A model generated the notes under the pieces. The model worked only from the letters and a program-made list of their open reading frames with translations. It did not search any database and was not told the DNA's origin. A stretch of 64,000 nucleotides of DNA from Bacteroidia bacterium (GTDB lineage: Bacteria; Bacteroidota; Bacteroidia; Flavobacteriales; Flavobacteriaceae), in assembly GCA_030430535.1 (NCBI GenBank), contig JAUIKY010000001.1, positions 1 through 64,000 on the forward strand, written 5' to 3'. Shown piece after piece: positions 1 through 8,552 of the stretch. Every line of letters starts with the position of its first letter. Position 1 is the first letter of the stretch. Made by a program: the position numbers and the translations under genes.

Positions 1-51
1 CATTATAAGCCCATATAACCAACCAAAATTTAGCCGTTAAAATGATGGTAT

Positions 52-77
52 AAAAACAAACGCCCTTAAAAAGGGCG
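52..77 (-). terminator. Hairpin terminator
   Basis: A 7-bp GC-rich stem, CGCCCTT/AAGGGCG (61-77), has a 3-base loop. Read on the minus strand it is followed by a T-rich run (complement of 52-60), so it fits the end of the minus-strand gene at 143-592. It could also end a plus-strand gene entering from the left. Confidence 0.6.
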
Positions 78-142
78 CTTCTGTTTAAAGTTTTTACGAA
101 ATTATGGACTTGTGCAACGGTTACTATTGTTACCATACGTTT

Positions 143-592
143 TTATTTTTTCACACGTTTCAAATTCCGAGTTGCCCAAAATTCGTATCCGTTTATTGGT
201 TTTATTTTATGTTTTCTTATGCTGTAACTTATGGTCGAATTGATTTCAGTCCAATTTTTGTCCGATTTACTTTCTTTCTCCAGTCTTATATTCAGAATCA
301 GAGTGTCATTTTTAATTTTCCATTCTCCTTTTAATTCCGAATAAATTATTTCGTGATAATGATAGAATTTAGTCCGATGAAAAGTTCCGTTTTCGTAAAG
401 CACTAAACTATCAGAATCGATATAATTCCATTTTATTCCGCTACCAATTTTCCATTTAGTTTTTTCTTTTTTGAAAACGTATTCAGAGTGAATTTCCTGA
501 GAAATCCCAAAGTTTGGCAAAAGACCAAAAATTAATATTAGAACTGTTTTTCTCAAAATGTATGGTAACTTTAATGATATACGTCGTTTCAA
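143..592 (-). CDS. Secreted hypothetical protein
   Basis: This is a 149-residue protein that I do not recognise. The first ~31 residues form a basic stretch and hydrophobic core ending in GISQ, a plausible Sec signal peptide. The mature part alternates charged and aromatic residues with a WKIGSG...WKIKND pattern, which suggests a small beta-sheet (lipocalin-like) fold; that is inference. It stands alone, with a terminator behind it and the ygiD-like gene upstream on the same strand. No catalytic motif is visible. Confidence 0.6.
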   Translation of the reverse strand: MKRRISLKLPYILRKTVLILIFGLLPNFGISQEIHSEYVFKKEKTKWKIGSGIKWNYIDSDSLVLYENGTFHRTKFYHYHEIIYSELKGEWKIKNDTLILNIRLEKESKSDKNWTEINSTISYSIRKHKIKPINGYEFWATRNLKRVKK

Positions 593-654
593 TGACTTAT
601 ATCAGACGTTAAACGAAGGTAGTTGAAAAATTTTACAAAATCAAATAGAACTTA

Positions 655-1539
655 CTAGCCAATTTTCACCGAAGTCATGGTTAAAGAACCTGCCACAGGT
701 TTGTCGTTAAAAATGGAAATGGCTTCCTTTTCGTCTTTTAGTGCCAAAGTATAAAGCAGTGGTAAATAATGTTCGGGCGTTGGTATGGCCAAGTCGAAAG
801 CCCGTCCTTGCGATTTAAAGTTGATGAGGTTTTGGTGGTTGCCATCCAGAATAAATTGTTTCATGGTGTCGTTGGCTTCGGTGGCCCAATCGAAAGCAAA
901 GGTGTCGTTCAGCTTGTTCCAAGCTACCATTCTTAAATTGTGAACCATATTGCCGCTGCCAATAATCAAGATGCCTTTTTGTCTGAGACTGTGGAGCTGT
1001 TTCGCCAAATCGTAATGGTATTGCGGTGGTTTGGAATAATCGATACTCATTTGTATAACCGGAATATCGGCATTAGGGTACAGGTGTTTGATCACGCTCC
1101 ATGCGCCGTGGTCCAGCCCCCATTTATCATCCAATCCCACTTCGGTTGAGGTGACGAGTTGTTGGGTGGCCTTTGCTAATTCGGGACTGCCCGGTGCGGG
1201 GTATTGCACATCGAACAATTCCTGCGGAAAACCACCAAAATCGTGAATGGTACGCGGGTTGGGCATGGCAGTAACGTAAGTGCCGTTGGTTTCCCAGTGT
1301 GCCGAAATGCACAAAATAGCATGGGGGCGAATGAGTTCCTTGCCTAGTTTTCTAAACGAAGCCACAAATTCGTTTTCTTCGATGGCGTTCATAGGAGAGC
1401 CGTGCCCTAAAAATAGGGCAGGCATCTTTGGTGTTCCTGAAAGTGTATTTGAAAACTTGTTTAATGCTTGAAGTGTGTTCATAAATGGAATGGATATTAA
1501 ACCGAGTTTGATTAGTTTAAAAAAATCATAACGTTTCAT
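655..1539 (-). CDS. ygiD: LigB-type extradiol dioxygenase, YgiD/DODA-like
   Basis: The protein belongs to the class III extradiol ring-cleavage dioxygenase superfamily (YgiD / 4,5-DOPA dioxygenase). Family metal-site motifs are present: HGSPM (His46), SAHWE (His81), MVHNL (His200) and PEHYLP (His257). At 294 residues it is longer than YgiD (~260) because of a hydrophobic leader of ~38 residues that may be an export signal. It starts one base after the stop of the upstream qorB-like gene, so the two are almost certainly co-transcribed, probably under the divergent HxlR regulator. The physiological substrate is unknown; DOPA cleavage is only the family activity. Confidence 0.85.
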   Translation of the reverse strand: MKRYDFFKLIKLGLISIPFMNTLQALNKFSNTLSGTPKMPALFLGHGSPMNAIEENEFVASFRKLGKELIRPHAILCISAHWETNGTYVTAMPNPRTIHDFGGFPQELFDVQYPAPGSPELAKATQQLVTSTEVGLDDKWGLDHGAWSVIKHLYPNADIPVIQMSIDYSKPPQYHYDLAKQLHSLRQKGILIIGSGNMVHNLRMVAWNKLNDTFAFDWATEANDTMKQFILDGNHQNLINFKSQGRAFDLAIPTPEHYLPLLYTLALKDEKEAISIFNDKPVAGSLTMTSVKIG

Positions 1540-1540
1540 T

Positions 1541-2410
1541 TTAACTATAAACTTGACCTAAATAGGTTTCAGGGCTTGTTGGCTTTCTGTTCAGCAGTTT
1601 TTCAAGTGTAGGGTCATTTAACTCTAACTCGCCATTTGCCTGTGCGACAGAAAAGGCTGTAAACAAACCAATATACTCTTGTGGTACCCCAGCAGATTTC
1701 ATAATTGAGTTATATTCTTCAGGGGTTGGCGATACATAGTTTATGGTTTGGCCTGTGGTTCGCGAAATAATTTGGGCGAGGTCTTCGTAAGTGTGGGCTT
1801 CAGGATTAGAAAGCGCATAGGTTTTGTTTTCATGGCCGTTGCTTGTTAATACAATCGCGGCAGCTTCGGCGAGGTCGGCTCTTAACACAGAACTAGATTT
1901 CCCTAATTTTGCAGGTTGTAAAATGCTACCGTTTTCAATAGCCTTTTCTCCAATAAACATCGGTAACATATCCATATACAAGGCATGTTGTAAAATAGTA
2001 TAGCGTAAACCAGATTCTTTTATCCAATTTTCTGTTTTCAAATGGGTGTCTTGAAGAAAATTAATTGCCGATTCCTCCACAGGTGTGTTTCTTATAAAAG
2101 ACGTATAGATAATATGTTTTACTTGTGTTTTCTTAGCTGCTTCAACAATATTTTTGTGTTGTTGTTCGCGACTTTCAATTTCACTGCCAGAAACAAACAA
2201 TAGTTTTTCGACACCCTTAAAAGCTTGGATTAAGCTTTCTAAGTCGTCGTAATTTCCGGTTTTTAATATAATACCTTTATCAGATAGGTTTTTTGCTTTT
2301 TCGGTGTTTCTAACCAACGCACTTATAGAGGTGGGGTCAACGCCTTTTTCTAGTAAAGACTGGATAACTAATTTTCCGTATTCTCCTGTGGCTCCTGTAA
2401 CTAAAATCAT
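1541..2410 (-). CDS. qorB: NmrA-like NAD(P)H:quinone oxidoreductase (QorB/YtfG type)
   Basis: This is an atypical short-chain dehydrogenase of 289 residues. The N-terminal glycine-rich nucleotide site reads VTGATGEYGK (residues 4-13), followed by ALVRNTEKA for the NADP phosphate, IIYTSF, and a C-terminal half typical of NmrA-like quinone reductases. Such enzymes reduce quinones or act as redox sensors in the cytoplasm. It is the first gene of a two-gene minus-strand operon with the ygiD-like gene (1-base gap) and is divergent from an HxlR regulator, a common arrangement for electrophile- or quinone-responsive loci. The substrate is inferred from family only. Confidence 0.82.
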   Translation of the reverse strand: MILVTGATGEYGKLVIQSLLEKGVDPTSISALVRNTEKAKNLSDKGIILKTGNYDDLESLIQAFKGVEKLLFVSGSEIESREQQHKNIVEAAKKTQVKHIIYTSFIRNTPVEESAINFLQDTHLKTENWIKESGLRYTILQHALYMDMLPMFIGEKAIENGSILQPAKLGKSSSVLRADLAEAAAIVLTSNGHENKTYALSNPEAHTYEDLAQIISRTTGQTINYVSPTPEEYNSIMKSAGVPQEYIGLFTAFSVAQANGELELNDPTLEKLLNRKPTSPETYLGQVYS

Positions 2411-2495
2411 TTATTTATTCTTTTTATGTTTAATGTGTAGCACAAATGTATTACTTTTGGTATATAAAGTATAGTTACTTTGTTTAAAATATTAG

Positions 2496-2509
2496 TATAC
2501 TTTAGTATA
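2496..2509. promoter_or_regulatory. Candidate HxlR operator
   Basis: In the 118-bp divergent gap between qorB and hxlR lies TATACT-TT-AGTATA, a perfect 6+2+6 inverted repeat. A related TATATAAAGTATA half-site pattern sits ~35 bp to the left (about 2460-2473). HxlR-family dimers bind such short dyads near their own promoters. Function is inferred from position. Confidence 0.35.
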
Positions 2510-2528
2510 TCTGTTTGTGTAATTAGTT

Positions 2529-2885
2529 ATGAATGAGTTTCTTAGTGTTTTAGAAGTAAAAAAATGTCCTAAACAGTTTGTGTTGGCCATCAATGATACG
2601 CTGAATGTTATTAGTGGAAAATGGAAATTACCCATTATAGCTTCATTGTTATATGGTAAAACAAGGTTTAAAGATATTCAGGAAAATGTTGGAAAAATAA
2701 CACCACGAATGCTTTCCAAAGAATTGAAAGAATTGGAACTAAATGGAGTGGTAAAACGAACGGTTTACGATTCTACTCCGGTTCGGATTGAGTATACCCT
2801 GACCACGTCGGGAGAAAGCATTGTTAAAGTTTTGGATGCGATGGTTGATTGGGGTGTAGAACACAGAAGCACAGTGTTGCCTTAA
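2529..2885 (+). CDS. HxlR-family transcriptional regulator
   Basis: This is a 118-residue winged-helix protein with the HxlR signature order: a Cys near the N-terminus (KKCP, Cys13), GKWKLPIIASLL, RFKDIQ, ITPRMLSKELKELE, then the wing TTSGESI. DUF24/HxlR proteins usually sense electrophiles or oxidants through the N-terminal Cys. It is transcribed away from the qorB-ygiD pair, which it probably controls. The start matches the conserved length of the family. Confidence 0.85.
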   Translation: MNEFLSVLEVKKCPKQFVLAINDTLNVISGKWKLPIIASLLYGKTRFKDIQENVGKITPRMLSKELKELELNGVVKRTVYDSTPVRIEYTLTTSGESIVKVLDAMVDWGVEHRSTVLP

Positions 2886-2904
2886 TATTTTGATGAAATA
2901 AAAA

Positions 2905-2930
2905 GGCCAGCCCGTTAATTTAGGCTAGCC
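2905..2930 (+). terminator. Weak hairpin terminator after hxlR
   Basis: GGCCAGCC and GGCTAGCC form an 8-bp stem with one mismatch about 20 bases past the hxlR stop. A loose T-rich stretch follows at 2934-2945. Confidence 0.4.
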
Positions 2931-2956
2931 AAATTTGTATTTTTTCGTAAATGCTA

Positions 2957-3139
2957 TTAGGCTGAATTTACACTAATATTTTTGGTTTTGCTTTGAAGGA
3001 ATACGTAGTCTTTACTATGCTTCATTTTAGTATAAAGGTTATGGTTAACCTTAACGGGGATTTTTAAGTTCGGAAACTGGATTAAATAATGGTCGTTTTC
3101 TTTTCCAATAAGTTGAACGCTAACAGGTGTTTTTTCCAT
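2957..3139 (-). CDS. Small hypothetical protein, 60 aa
   Basis: This small protein (60 residues, basic, no signal peptide, no transmembrane segment) reads like a compact beta domain: VSVQLIGKENDHYLIQFPNL then VKVNHNLY. I cannot assign a family. The reading frame is intact and spaced as a monocistronic unit between a terminator and an AT-rich gap, and its amino-acid composition is protein-like, so I keep it as a probable real gene. Confidence 0.5.
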   Translation of the reverse strand: MEKTPVSVQLIGKENDHYLIQFPNLKIPVKVNHNLYTKMKHSKDYVFLQSKTKNISVNSA

Positions 3140-3251
3140 AATCTAAAATCTTTTAAAAAATTAAACTATAAAATTGACATTGCTGCTAAACGCAAAAAAT
3201 GTTCCAATTTAAACTAAAACAGCACTATGAAATTTTGACAGTGAAGGAAGG

Positions 3252-3860
3252 CTAAATTTTCTTCTGTTTATTGATTTCGTCCTGCAACTGTCGTCTTACC
3301 TTTTGTTCTCGCTCTAGGGCCGTTCTTCGGTGCTCGTCGAATTCTTCTTCAATTTCAGCCAACGATTTTTTAGCCTCGCGGGTAATCGCATTACTGTTTT
3401 TAAATTTATAGATAAAGAAAATAAGTAAAGCCAATAAACCAGCAATGATGGACCACATAAGTCCGTTATAACCACCTTTGCTCATTTGTATGCCAAATAA
3501 GGCCATGCTGTCTTTTTCGGCATTGGTTTTTTCTAAATTGTTCTGTGTATTTAATAGGTTTGACTTTAAGTTTTCAATTTCCTTGGCCTGTGTTTTTACC
3601 ACGGCTTGGGTTTCGGCCAAATCTTTATGTACGGCTTTTAACGAATCTAAGGTATGCGCCTTAAGCGTGTAAAGCCATGTTTTTTTTACCGTTTTATATT
3701 CTTGCCAACTGTTAGAGCGTCTTATCACAAATTCAAATTGATTGTCGATAGAGCCACTGTTTAACGATAGTTTTTCTTCCTCCTGGTCGTCTTGCGAAAA
3801 TGAATTAAATGATAAAAGACATGTAAATACTATAAAAAATAACGATTTGATAGGATTCAT
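3252..3860 (-). CDS. Coiled-coil membrane protein
   Basis: The 202-residue protein has a signal peptide (residues 1-22, ending FNSFSQ), a long heptad-rich segment (about 72-118), one transmembrane helix (GLMWSIIAGLLALLIFFIYK, ~133-152), and a basic, highly charged C-terminal coiled coil (~160-202). Homologues in flavobacteria are often labelled tRNA (guanine-N1)-methyltransferase, but nothing here resembles a SAM-binding or SPOUT fold, so that label should not be used. It is probably an envelope scaffold or structural protein. It lies downstream of gap on the same strand but is separated from it by a terminator. Confidence 0.65.
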   Translation of the reverse strand: MNPIKSLFFIVFTCLLSFNSFSQDDQEEEKLSLNSGSIDNQFEFVIRRSNSWQEYKTVKKTWLYTLKAHTLDSLKAVHKDLAETQAVVKTQAKEIENLKSNLLNTQNNLEKTNAEKDSMALFGIQMSKGGYNGLMWSIIAGLLALLIFFIYKFKNSNAITREAKKSLAEIEEEFDEHRRTALEREQKVRRQLQDEINKQKKI

Positions 3861-3937
3861 TTCGGGTGTAATTTTAATGGTTGTATTTGGTTTGCGAATT
3901 TATAAAATATTGTTTACTAAACGGTTATAAAACATTT

Positions 3938-3968
3938 AAAAAGCCTCATAAAATGAGGCTTTTTTTAT
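3938..3968 (-). terminator. Terminator of the GAPDH gene
   Basis: AAAGCCTCAT/ATGAGGCTTT forms a 10-bp stem with a 3-base loop, with a T-run on the plus side and an A-rich stretch on the other, so it may work in both directions. It lies ~35 bases past the stop of the minus-strand gap gene. Confidence 0.7.
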
Positions 3969-4001
3969 ATACGGTGCTAGGTTTATTTTGGATGTTTTAT
4001 T

Positions 4002-5450
4002 TTAATAATAAGTATAACGTCTCACTTTGGCAATATATTTTGCAAGCCTAATCACTTGATGGCTATAGCCGTATTCGTTGTCATACCAAATATATAAAAT
4101 ACAGTTTTTTCCATCTTTGCGAACTATGGTAGCCTTACTGTCGTATATGGAAGGAGCCGAACAGCCCACAATGTCGCTCGATACCAGTTCATCGCTAAGT
4201 TCGTATTTTATTTGTTCCACTAAATCGCCTTCCAAAGCGTATTTTTTTAATATGGTATTAACGCCGTCCAGCGAGGTTTTGTTTTTTAATTCCAAATTAA
4301 GAATGGCCAAAGACCCATTGGGTACGGGTACACGAATGGCACTCGATGTGAGTTTCCCTTCTAAACTGGGCAGCGCTTTGGCTACGGCATTGCCTGCTCC
4401 AGTTTCCGTAATGACCATATTTAGGGCTGCCGCGCGACCACGACGGTATTTTTTATGGAAGTTATCCACTAAATTTTGATCATTGGTATAAGCGTGAATG
4501 GTTTCCAAATGGCCGCTTTTAACTCCGAAAGAATCTTCAATAGCCTTTAAAACGGGAGTTATAGCATTGGTGGTACACGATGCTGCTGAAAAAATATTCA
4601 ATTTATCGGGGCTGTATGCTTTGTGGTTAACGCCGTAAACAATATTGGGCACTTCTTTTCCTGGGGCTGTTAATAGTACTTTGTCAATGCCTTTGGCTTG
4701 TAGGTGCCGGCTTAAACCTGGTTTGTCACGAAATGCACCCGTATTGTCAATAACCAAGGCGTTGTTAATGTTAAATGTGGTATAGTCGATTTCCTCCGGG
4801 GCGTTGGCCGAAATCATGTGTACCGTAGTGCCGTTTACAATGAGGGCTTTCTTTTTTAAATCGACCGATACCGTTCCTGAAAACTCACCGTGAACCGAAT
4901 CGTTTCGTAAAAGGGCAGCGCGTTTTTCCAATATACTTTCGTCGAGTTCGCCGCGGGTTACAATGGCGCGCAATCTTAATTGGCTACCTTTACCGGTGCG
5001 TACCATGAGTTCGCGGGCTACCAGCCGGCCAATGCGCCCAAAACCATAAAGTACTACATCTTTAGGTTCGATACTGCCATTTTTATTGGCTTCCCTTAAT
5101 TTTGAAACTACAAATCGGGTGGCGTTTACTTGGCTGTTTTCTTCTAAATGGAATTCGTAAGTAAGTTTGCCAATATCGAGTTTTGCCGGCGGAATATTTA
5201 ACGATTTTATGGCCTGGGCAATTTCTACCGAATCAAAAATAGAAATGGGTTTTTGAACAAACTTACCAGCGTATTCGTGCAGGTTTAAAATTTGACTTAC
5301 ATTTCTATCTATCAATTGATTTCTAAACAGCACCAGTTCAATAGACTTATCGTACCACAAATCGCTTACAATTTTAATAAACTCAACGGTCGCTTTTCGT
5401 CGGTCTGCCTGAAAGGCCAATTCCTTTTCGTAAGTTTTAATGGAATTCAT
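4002..5450 (-). CDS. gap: Glyceraldehyde-3-phosphate dehydrogenase with N-terminal extension
   Basis: The enzyme converts glyceraldehyde-3-phosphate to 1,3-bisphosphoglycerate with NAD(P). The catalytic domain starts near residue 131 with the Rossmann motif YGFGRIGR, contains SCTTN with the nucleophile Cys292, and ends with the family WYDNEYGYS motif. The protein has 482 residues against ~335 for classical GapA. The additional ~130 N-terminal residues are helical and charged (KELAFQADRRKATVEF...) and contain no known cofactor motif. Long GAPDHs of this layout occur beside classical GapA in some bacteria and may serve gluconeogenesis; that role is inference. The gene is monocistronic, with a terminator behind it. 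Confidence 0.9.
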   Translation of the reverse strand: MNSIKTYEKELAFQADRRKATVEFIKIVSDLWYDKSIELVLFRNQLIDRNVSQILNLHEYAGKFVQKPISIFDSVEIAQAIKSLNIPPAKLDIGKLTYEFHLEENSQVNATRFVVSKLREANKNGSIEPKDVVLYGFGRIGRLVARELMVRTGKGSQLRLRAIVTRGELDESILEKRAALLRNDSVHGEFSGTVSVDLKKKALIVNGTTVHMISANAPEEIDYTTFNINNALVIDNTGAFRDKPGLSRHLQAKGIDKVLLTAPGKEVPNIVYGVNHKAYSPDKLNIFSAASCTTNAITPVLKAIEDSFGVKSGHLETIHAYTNDQNLVDNFHKKYRRGRAAALNMVITETGAGNAVAKALPSLEGKLTSSAIRVPVPNGSLAILNLELKNKTSLDGVNTILKKYALEGDLVEQIKYELSDELVSSDIVGCSAPSIYDSKATIVRKDGKNCILYIWYDNEYGYSHQVIRLAKYIAKVRRYTYY

Positions 5451-5592
5451 AATAGTTTAGATTTAGTTGCATTTGGATACCCTAAAATACCATATTTCAA
5501 ACGTTTTCGTAAAGTATTTGCATAAAAAATCGTTCATCCGTAAAGAAGAAAGGATGAGCCATGGTTTTGGGTTGTTTTTATCGGGAAACTGC

Positions 5593-5640
5593 AAAAAAAA
5601 TACCCCGCTAAAAACTAATTTTAACGGGGTGTTTTTTTTG
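5593..5640 (-). terminator. Terminator of degP/htrA
   Basis: ACCCCG...CGGGGT (5602-5630) forms a stem extended by a TAAAA/TTTTA pairing. It is flanked by a run of A on the left and a run of T on the right, so it can act in both directions. It sits just past the stop of the minus-strand HtrA gene. Confidence 0.75.
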
Positions 5641-5652
5641 TCTTTAAATTTT

Positions 5653-7080
5653 TTATCTGAAATTGTAGCGTTCCTTTTCGCCGTTTGCGTTAATGAGTTC
5701 AATGCGCATTTCAGAAGATGTGTTGTTTTTCAATATCCTTTGAATGTCATCAACCGAATCGACTTTTTCGTCATTGATGGCTATAATTATACAGCCTTCG
5801 GTTATGCCATTTCTTCTCCAATACTCTTCGTAACGGTTGTTCAAATCCATGATTTTAACTCCATTAGGAGCTTTGAACTTTTTCAGGTCTGCAGGTTTGG
5901 CGTTTTTAACAAGCCCCACCAAAGGCATATTATAGGTTTGTTTTTTGGCCAAAGTGACGTTTACGGTTTCAATATTGCCGTTTCTAGACAGTTTCAATTG
6001 AACCACATCGTTAGGACGTTTCGCACTTAAATGCCCCGTTAAATCTGAGAATTTAGAGACTTTAATATTGTCGATTTCCTTGATGATGTCGCCTTTTTTC
6101 AATCCGGCTTTATCGGCACCCGAATCTTCAACAACGCCGCCAATGTAAATCCCTTCGGTATCCCCTCTAACGGAGGATACATCGATGTCCAATCGTTCAG
6201 CAGTAGTATTATCTATTGGAAGGGGTACGCCTTCAATCCCTAAAATACCGTTTTGAACGTTACCGTATTCCATAATATCCTCAATTACCTTTCGGGCAAT
6301 GTTACTGGGCACCGCAAAGGAATACCCAATATAAGAACCTGTTTGCGAGGTAATGGCCGTGTTAATACCCACCAATTCACCGTTGGTATTTACCAAAGCA
6401 CCTCCAGAATTTCCTGGGTTTACGGCTGCATCGGTTTGAATGAACGATTGCGTACTGGTGCCCGATAAATCTCTTGACTTGGCGCTAACAATACCCGCTG
6501 TTACTGTTGAAGTAAGATTGAATGGATTGCCCACTGCCAAAACCCATTCGCCAACTTTTACCGTATCTGAATCGGCAAAAGTAACATAAGGCAAATCTTC
6601 GGCAGCATTAATCTTTAATAGAGCGATGTCGGTTTTGGCATCGGCACCAATCAGCTCCGCAGTATAGGTTTTATTGTTGTTCAGCGTTACCGAAAGCTCA
6701 TGCGCATTTTTAATAACGTGGTTGTTGGTGATGATGTAACCATCGGAATTGATGATGACTCCCGAACCTGTTCCCATTTGGGCACGCTGTTGTGGCTGCC
6801 GTCCGGAAAACAAATCCTGTAATGTAAACTGACCAGTACTTAGAGTTACGTTTTTTACGTGCACTACCGCGTTTACCGTGTTTTCTGCGGCAAGGGAAAA
6901 ATCGGGTGCCTCTAAAATGTTATTTATATTACTGATATTGCTTGTGGGTAAAAAAGTTGGGGGTTCCGTTTGTGCAGTAACCACAACAGGCTGTTTTTCT
7001 TCTAAAAAAAGCTTGTAGGCTCCCAGAGTGAAAATACCTCCCAGTGCAGAAACCAATACTAGTGCTAAAATTTTCTTCAT
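5653..7080 (-). CDS. degP: Do/HtrA-family periplasmic serine protease
   Basis: The 475-residue protein has an N-terminal hydrophobic segment (3-25), a trypsin-like protease domain with the triad His121 (TNNHVI), Asp151 (KTDIAL) and Ser225 (GNSGGA), and then two PDZ domains (about 265-360 and 380-475). HtrA proteases degrade or refold damaged envelope proteins. The N-terminal segment may be an uncleaved anchor (DegS-like) or a signal peptide; two PDZ domains favour a DegP/DegQ role. It is transcribed away from dapF and ends at a strong terminator. Confidence 0.9.
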   Translation of the reverse strand: MKKILALVLVSALGGIFTLGAYKLFLEEKQPVVVTAQTEPPTFLPTSNISNINNILEAPDFSLAAENTVNAVVHVKNVTLSTGQFTLQDLFSGRQPQQRAQMGTGSGVIINSDGYIITNNHVIKNAHELSVTLNNNKTYTAELIGADAKTDIALLKINAAEDLPYVTFADSDTVKVGEWVLAVGNPFNLTSTVTAGIVSAKSRDLSGTSTQSFIQTDAAVNPGNSGGALVNTNGELVGINTAITSQTGSYIGYSFAVPSNIARKVIEDIMEYGNVQNGILGIEGVPLPIDNTTAERLDIDVSSVRGDTEGIYIGGVVEDSGADKAGLKKGDIIKEIDNIKVSKFSDLTGHLSAKRPNDVVQLKLSRNGNIETVNVTLAKKQTYNMPLVGLVKNAKPADLKKFKAPNGVKIMDLNNRYEEYWRRNGITEGCIIIAINDEKVDSVDDIQRILKNNTSSEMRIELINANGEKERYNFR

Positions 7081-7237
7081 AATTTAAAATTTATCCTTTT
7101 TTAGTTTTTACTATATAATTGAATAATTATTTAACGATTAAAATTAAATATTTATTGAATTGCCCATTCTGCTTTTAACGATTTTTAACGTCGCGTTTAA
7201 CGGTGATTTAACAGTCAATAAAACGCGATAATATTCA

Positions 7238-7245
7238 TATCTTTG
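7238..7245 (+). promoter_or_regulatory. Bacteroidota -7 box before dapF
   Basis: TATCTTTG matches the Bacteroidota housekeeping consensus TAnnTTTG exactly. Its end is nine bases before the dapF ATG at 7255, so the mRNA should be leaderless or nearly so. The TTG inside the box (7243) is in frame with dapF and can be mistaken for a start codon. I see no clear -33 TTG. Confidence 0.6.
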
Positions 7246-7254
7246 CAGCACATT

Positions 7255-8028
7255 ATGCAGCAGACTTTTTACAAATATCAAGGAACGGGAAACGATTTTG
7301 TGATGATTGATAATCGTCAACAAACATTCGACAAAAATAATACCAAACAGATTAATTGGCTTTGCGACCGACGTTTTGGCATAGGAGCCGATGGGCTCAT
7401 ACTATTGGAAAACCATGACGAGTACGATTTTAAAATGGTGTACTACAATGCCGATGGAAACGAAAGTACCATGTGCGGTAACGGCGGACGTTGTTTGGTA
7501 GCATTTGCCAAACAGCTCGGTGTTATAAAAGACGGATGCACTTTCGAGGCTATTGACGGGCTTCACCATGCAAAAATAAAAGATGGCATTGTTGAACTGC
7601 AAATGCAGGACGTCGATACGGTTGAACAGTTTAAAAACCACGTGTTTTTAAATACAGGTTCGCCCCACCACGTGCAGTTTGAAAGTAAAATTGAAGCGTT
7701 CGATATAAAAAACGTTGGGGCAAAAATCAGATACGGGCAACCATACAACCAAGAGGGCACCAACGTGAATTTCGTAAAAAAGATTACCGATGATGCGTTT
7801 CGTGTACGCACCTACGAGCGTGGGGTAGAAGATGAAACCCTATCTTGTGGAACCGGTGTTACCGCGGTGGCCATTGGGATGCACTATATTGGCGAAACCG
7901 AAAAAAACTTAATAAATCTTGACGTTGAAGGCGGTAAACTACAAGTGCGTTTCGATGTTGAAAACGGCAAATACAAAAACGTTTGGCTAATTGGCCCTGC
8001 TAAATTTGTTTTCAAAGGAACGATATGA
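7255..8028 (+). CDS. dapF: Diaminopimelate epimerase
   Basis: The enzyme interconverts LL- and meso-diaminopimelate for lysine and peptidoglycan synthesis. The paired catalytic cysteines are visible: Cys74 in TMCGNGGR and Cys198 in LSCGTGV. The N-terminus FYKYQGTGNDFV is canonical. I start at ATG 7255 (257 aa) rather than the in-frame TTG at 7243, which lies inside the -7 promoter box. The stop overlaps the next ATG (ATGA), so dapF heads an operon with the GNAT gene, mltG and the DUF2279 gene. Confidence 0.92.
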   Translation: MQQTFYKYQGTGNDFVMIDNRQQTFDKNNTKQINWLCDRRFGIGADGLILLENHDEYDFKMVYYNADGNESTMCGNGGRCLVAFAKQLGVIKDGCTFEAIDGLHHAKIKDGIVELQMQDVDTVEQFKNHVFLNTGSPHHVQFESKIEAFDIKNVGAKIRYGQPYNQEGTNVNFVKKITDDAFRVRTYERGVEDETLSCGTGVTAVAIGMHYIGETEKNLINLDVEGGKLQVRFDVENGKYKNVWLIGPAKFVFKGTI

Positions 8029-8552
8029 TTACCCTAAAAGGCGAAAACATATTTTTACGTGCGCTTGAGCCTGAAGATCTAGAGTTTGTACACGAGGTTG
8101 AAAACGACGAAAGTGTTTGGGAAATCAGTAATACACAAACACCGTATTCCAAATTTTTGATCAAACAATATTTAGAGAACGCCCATAAAGATATTTATGA
8201 GGTGAAGCAATTGCGTTTGGTCATTTCAAACTACAATAAAGAAACGATTGGTTTGATAGATTTGTTCGATTTCGACTTTAAGAACAAACGTGCCGGTGTT
8301 GGTATTCTGGTAAAATCGGTGAATGATCGTGCCAAAGGTTTTGGCAAGGAGGCGCTTAAAATGGTTGTTAATTACAGTTTTACTCATTTGGGTTTACATC
8401 AACTTTATTGCAATATTTCAGAAGAAAATGAAGCCAGTCAAAAGCTATTTGTAAGTCAAGGTTTTAAGGAAGTCGGACTCAAAAAAGATTGGAATGTAGT
8501 AAACGGTAGCTTTAAAAACGAATACCTATTTCAGCTTATTAAAAACAATTAA
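8025..8552 (+). CDS. GNAT N-acetyltransferase, RimJ/RimL type
   Basis: The 175-residue protein starts NIFLRALEPEDLEFVHEVEND, the usual opening of the RimJ/RimL/SpeG acetyltransferases. It carries an acetyl-CoA loop of the type VNDRAKGFGKEAL (~101-113) and a C-terminal strand QKLFVSQGFKEVG. The acceptor (protein N-terminus, polyamine or small molecule) cannot be read from sequence. Translation is coupled to dapF through a 4-base overlap, and mltG starts directly after its stop, so all three are one operon. Confidence 0.82.
   Translation: MITLKGENIFLRALEPEDLEFVHEVENDESVWEISNTQTPYSKFLIKQYLENAHKDIYEVKQLRLVISNYNKETIGLIDLFDFDFKNKRAGVGILVKSVNDRAKGFGKEALKMVVNYSFTHLGLHQLYCNISEENEASQKLFVSQGFKEVGLKKDWNVVNGSFKNEYLFQLIKNN

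Noticed and set aside
3252-3860. tRNA (guanine-N1)-methyltransferase label often given to this family
   Set aside because: The sequence is signal peptide, coiled coil, one transmembrane helix and coiled coil; no SAM-binding or SPOUT motif is present.
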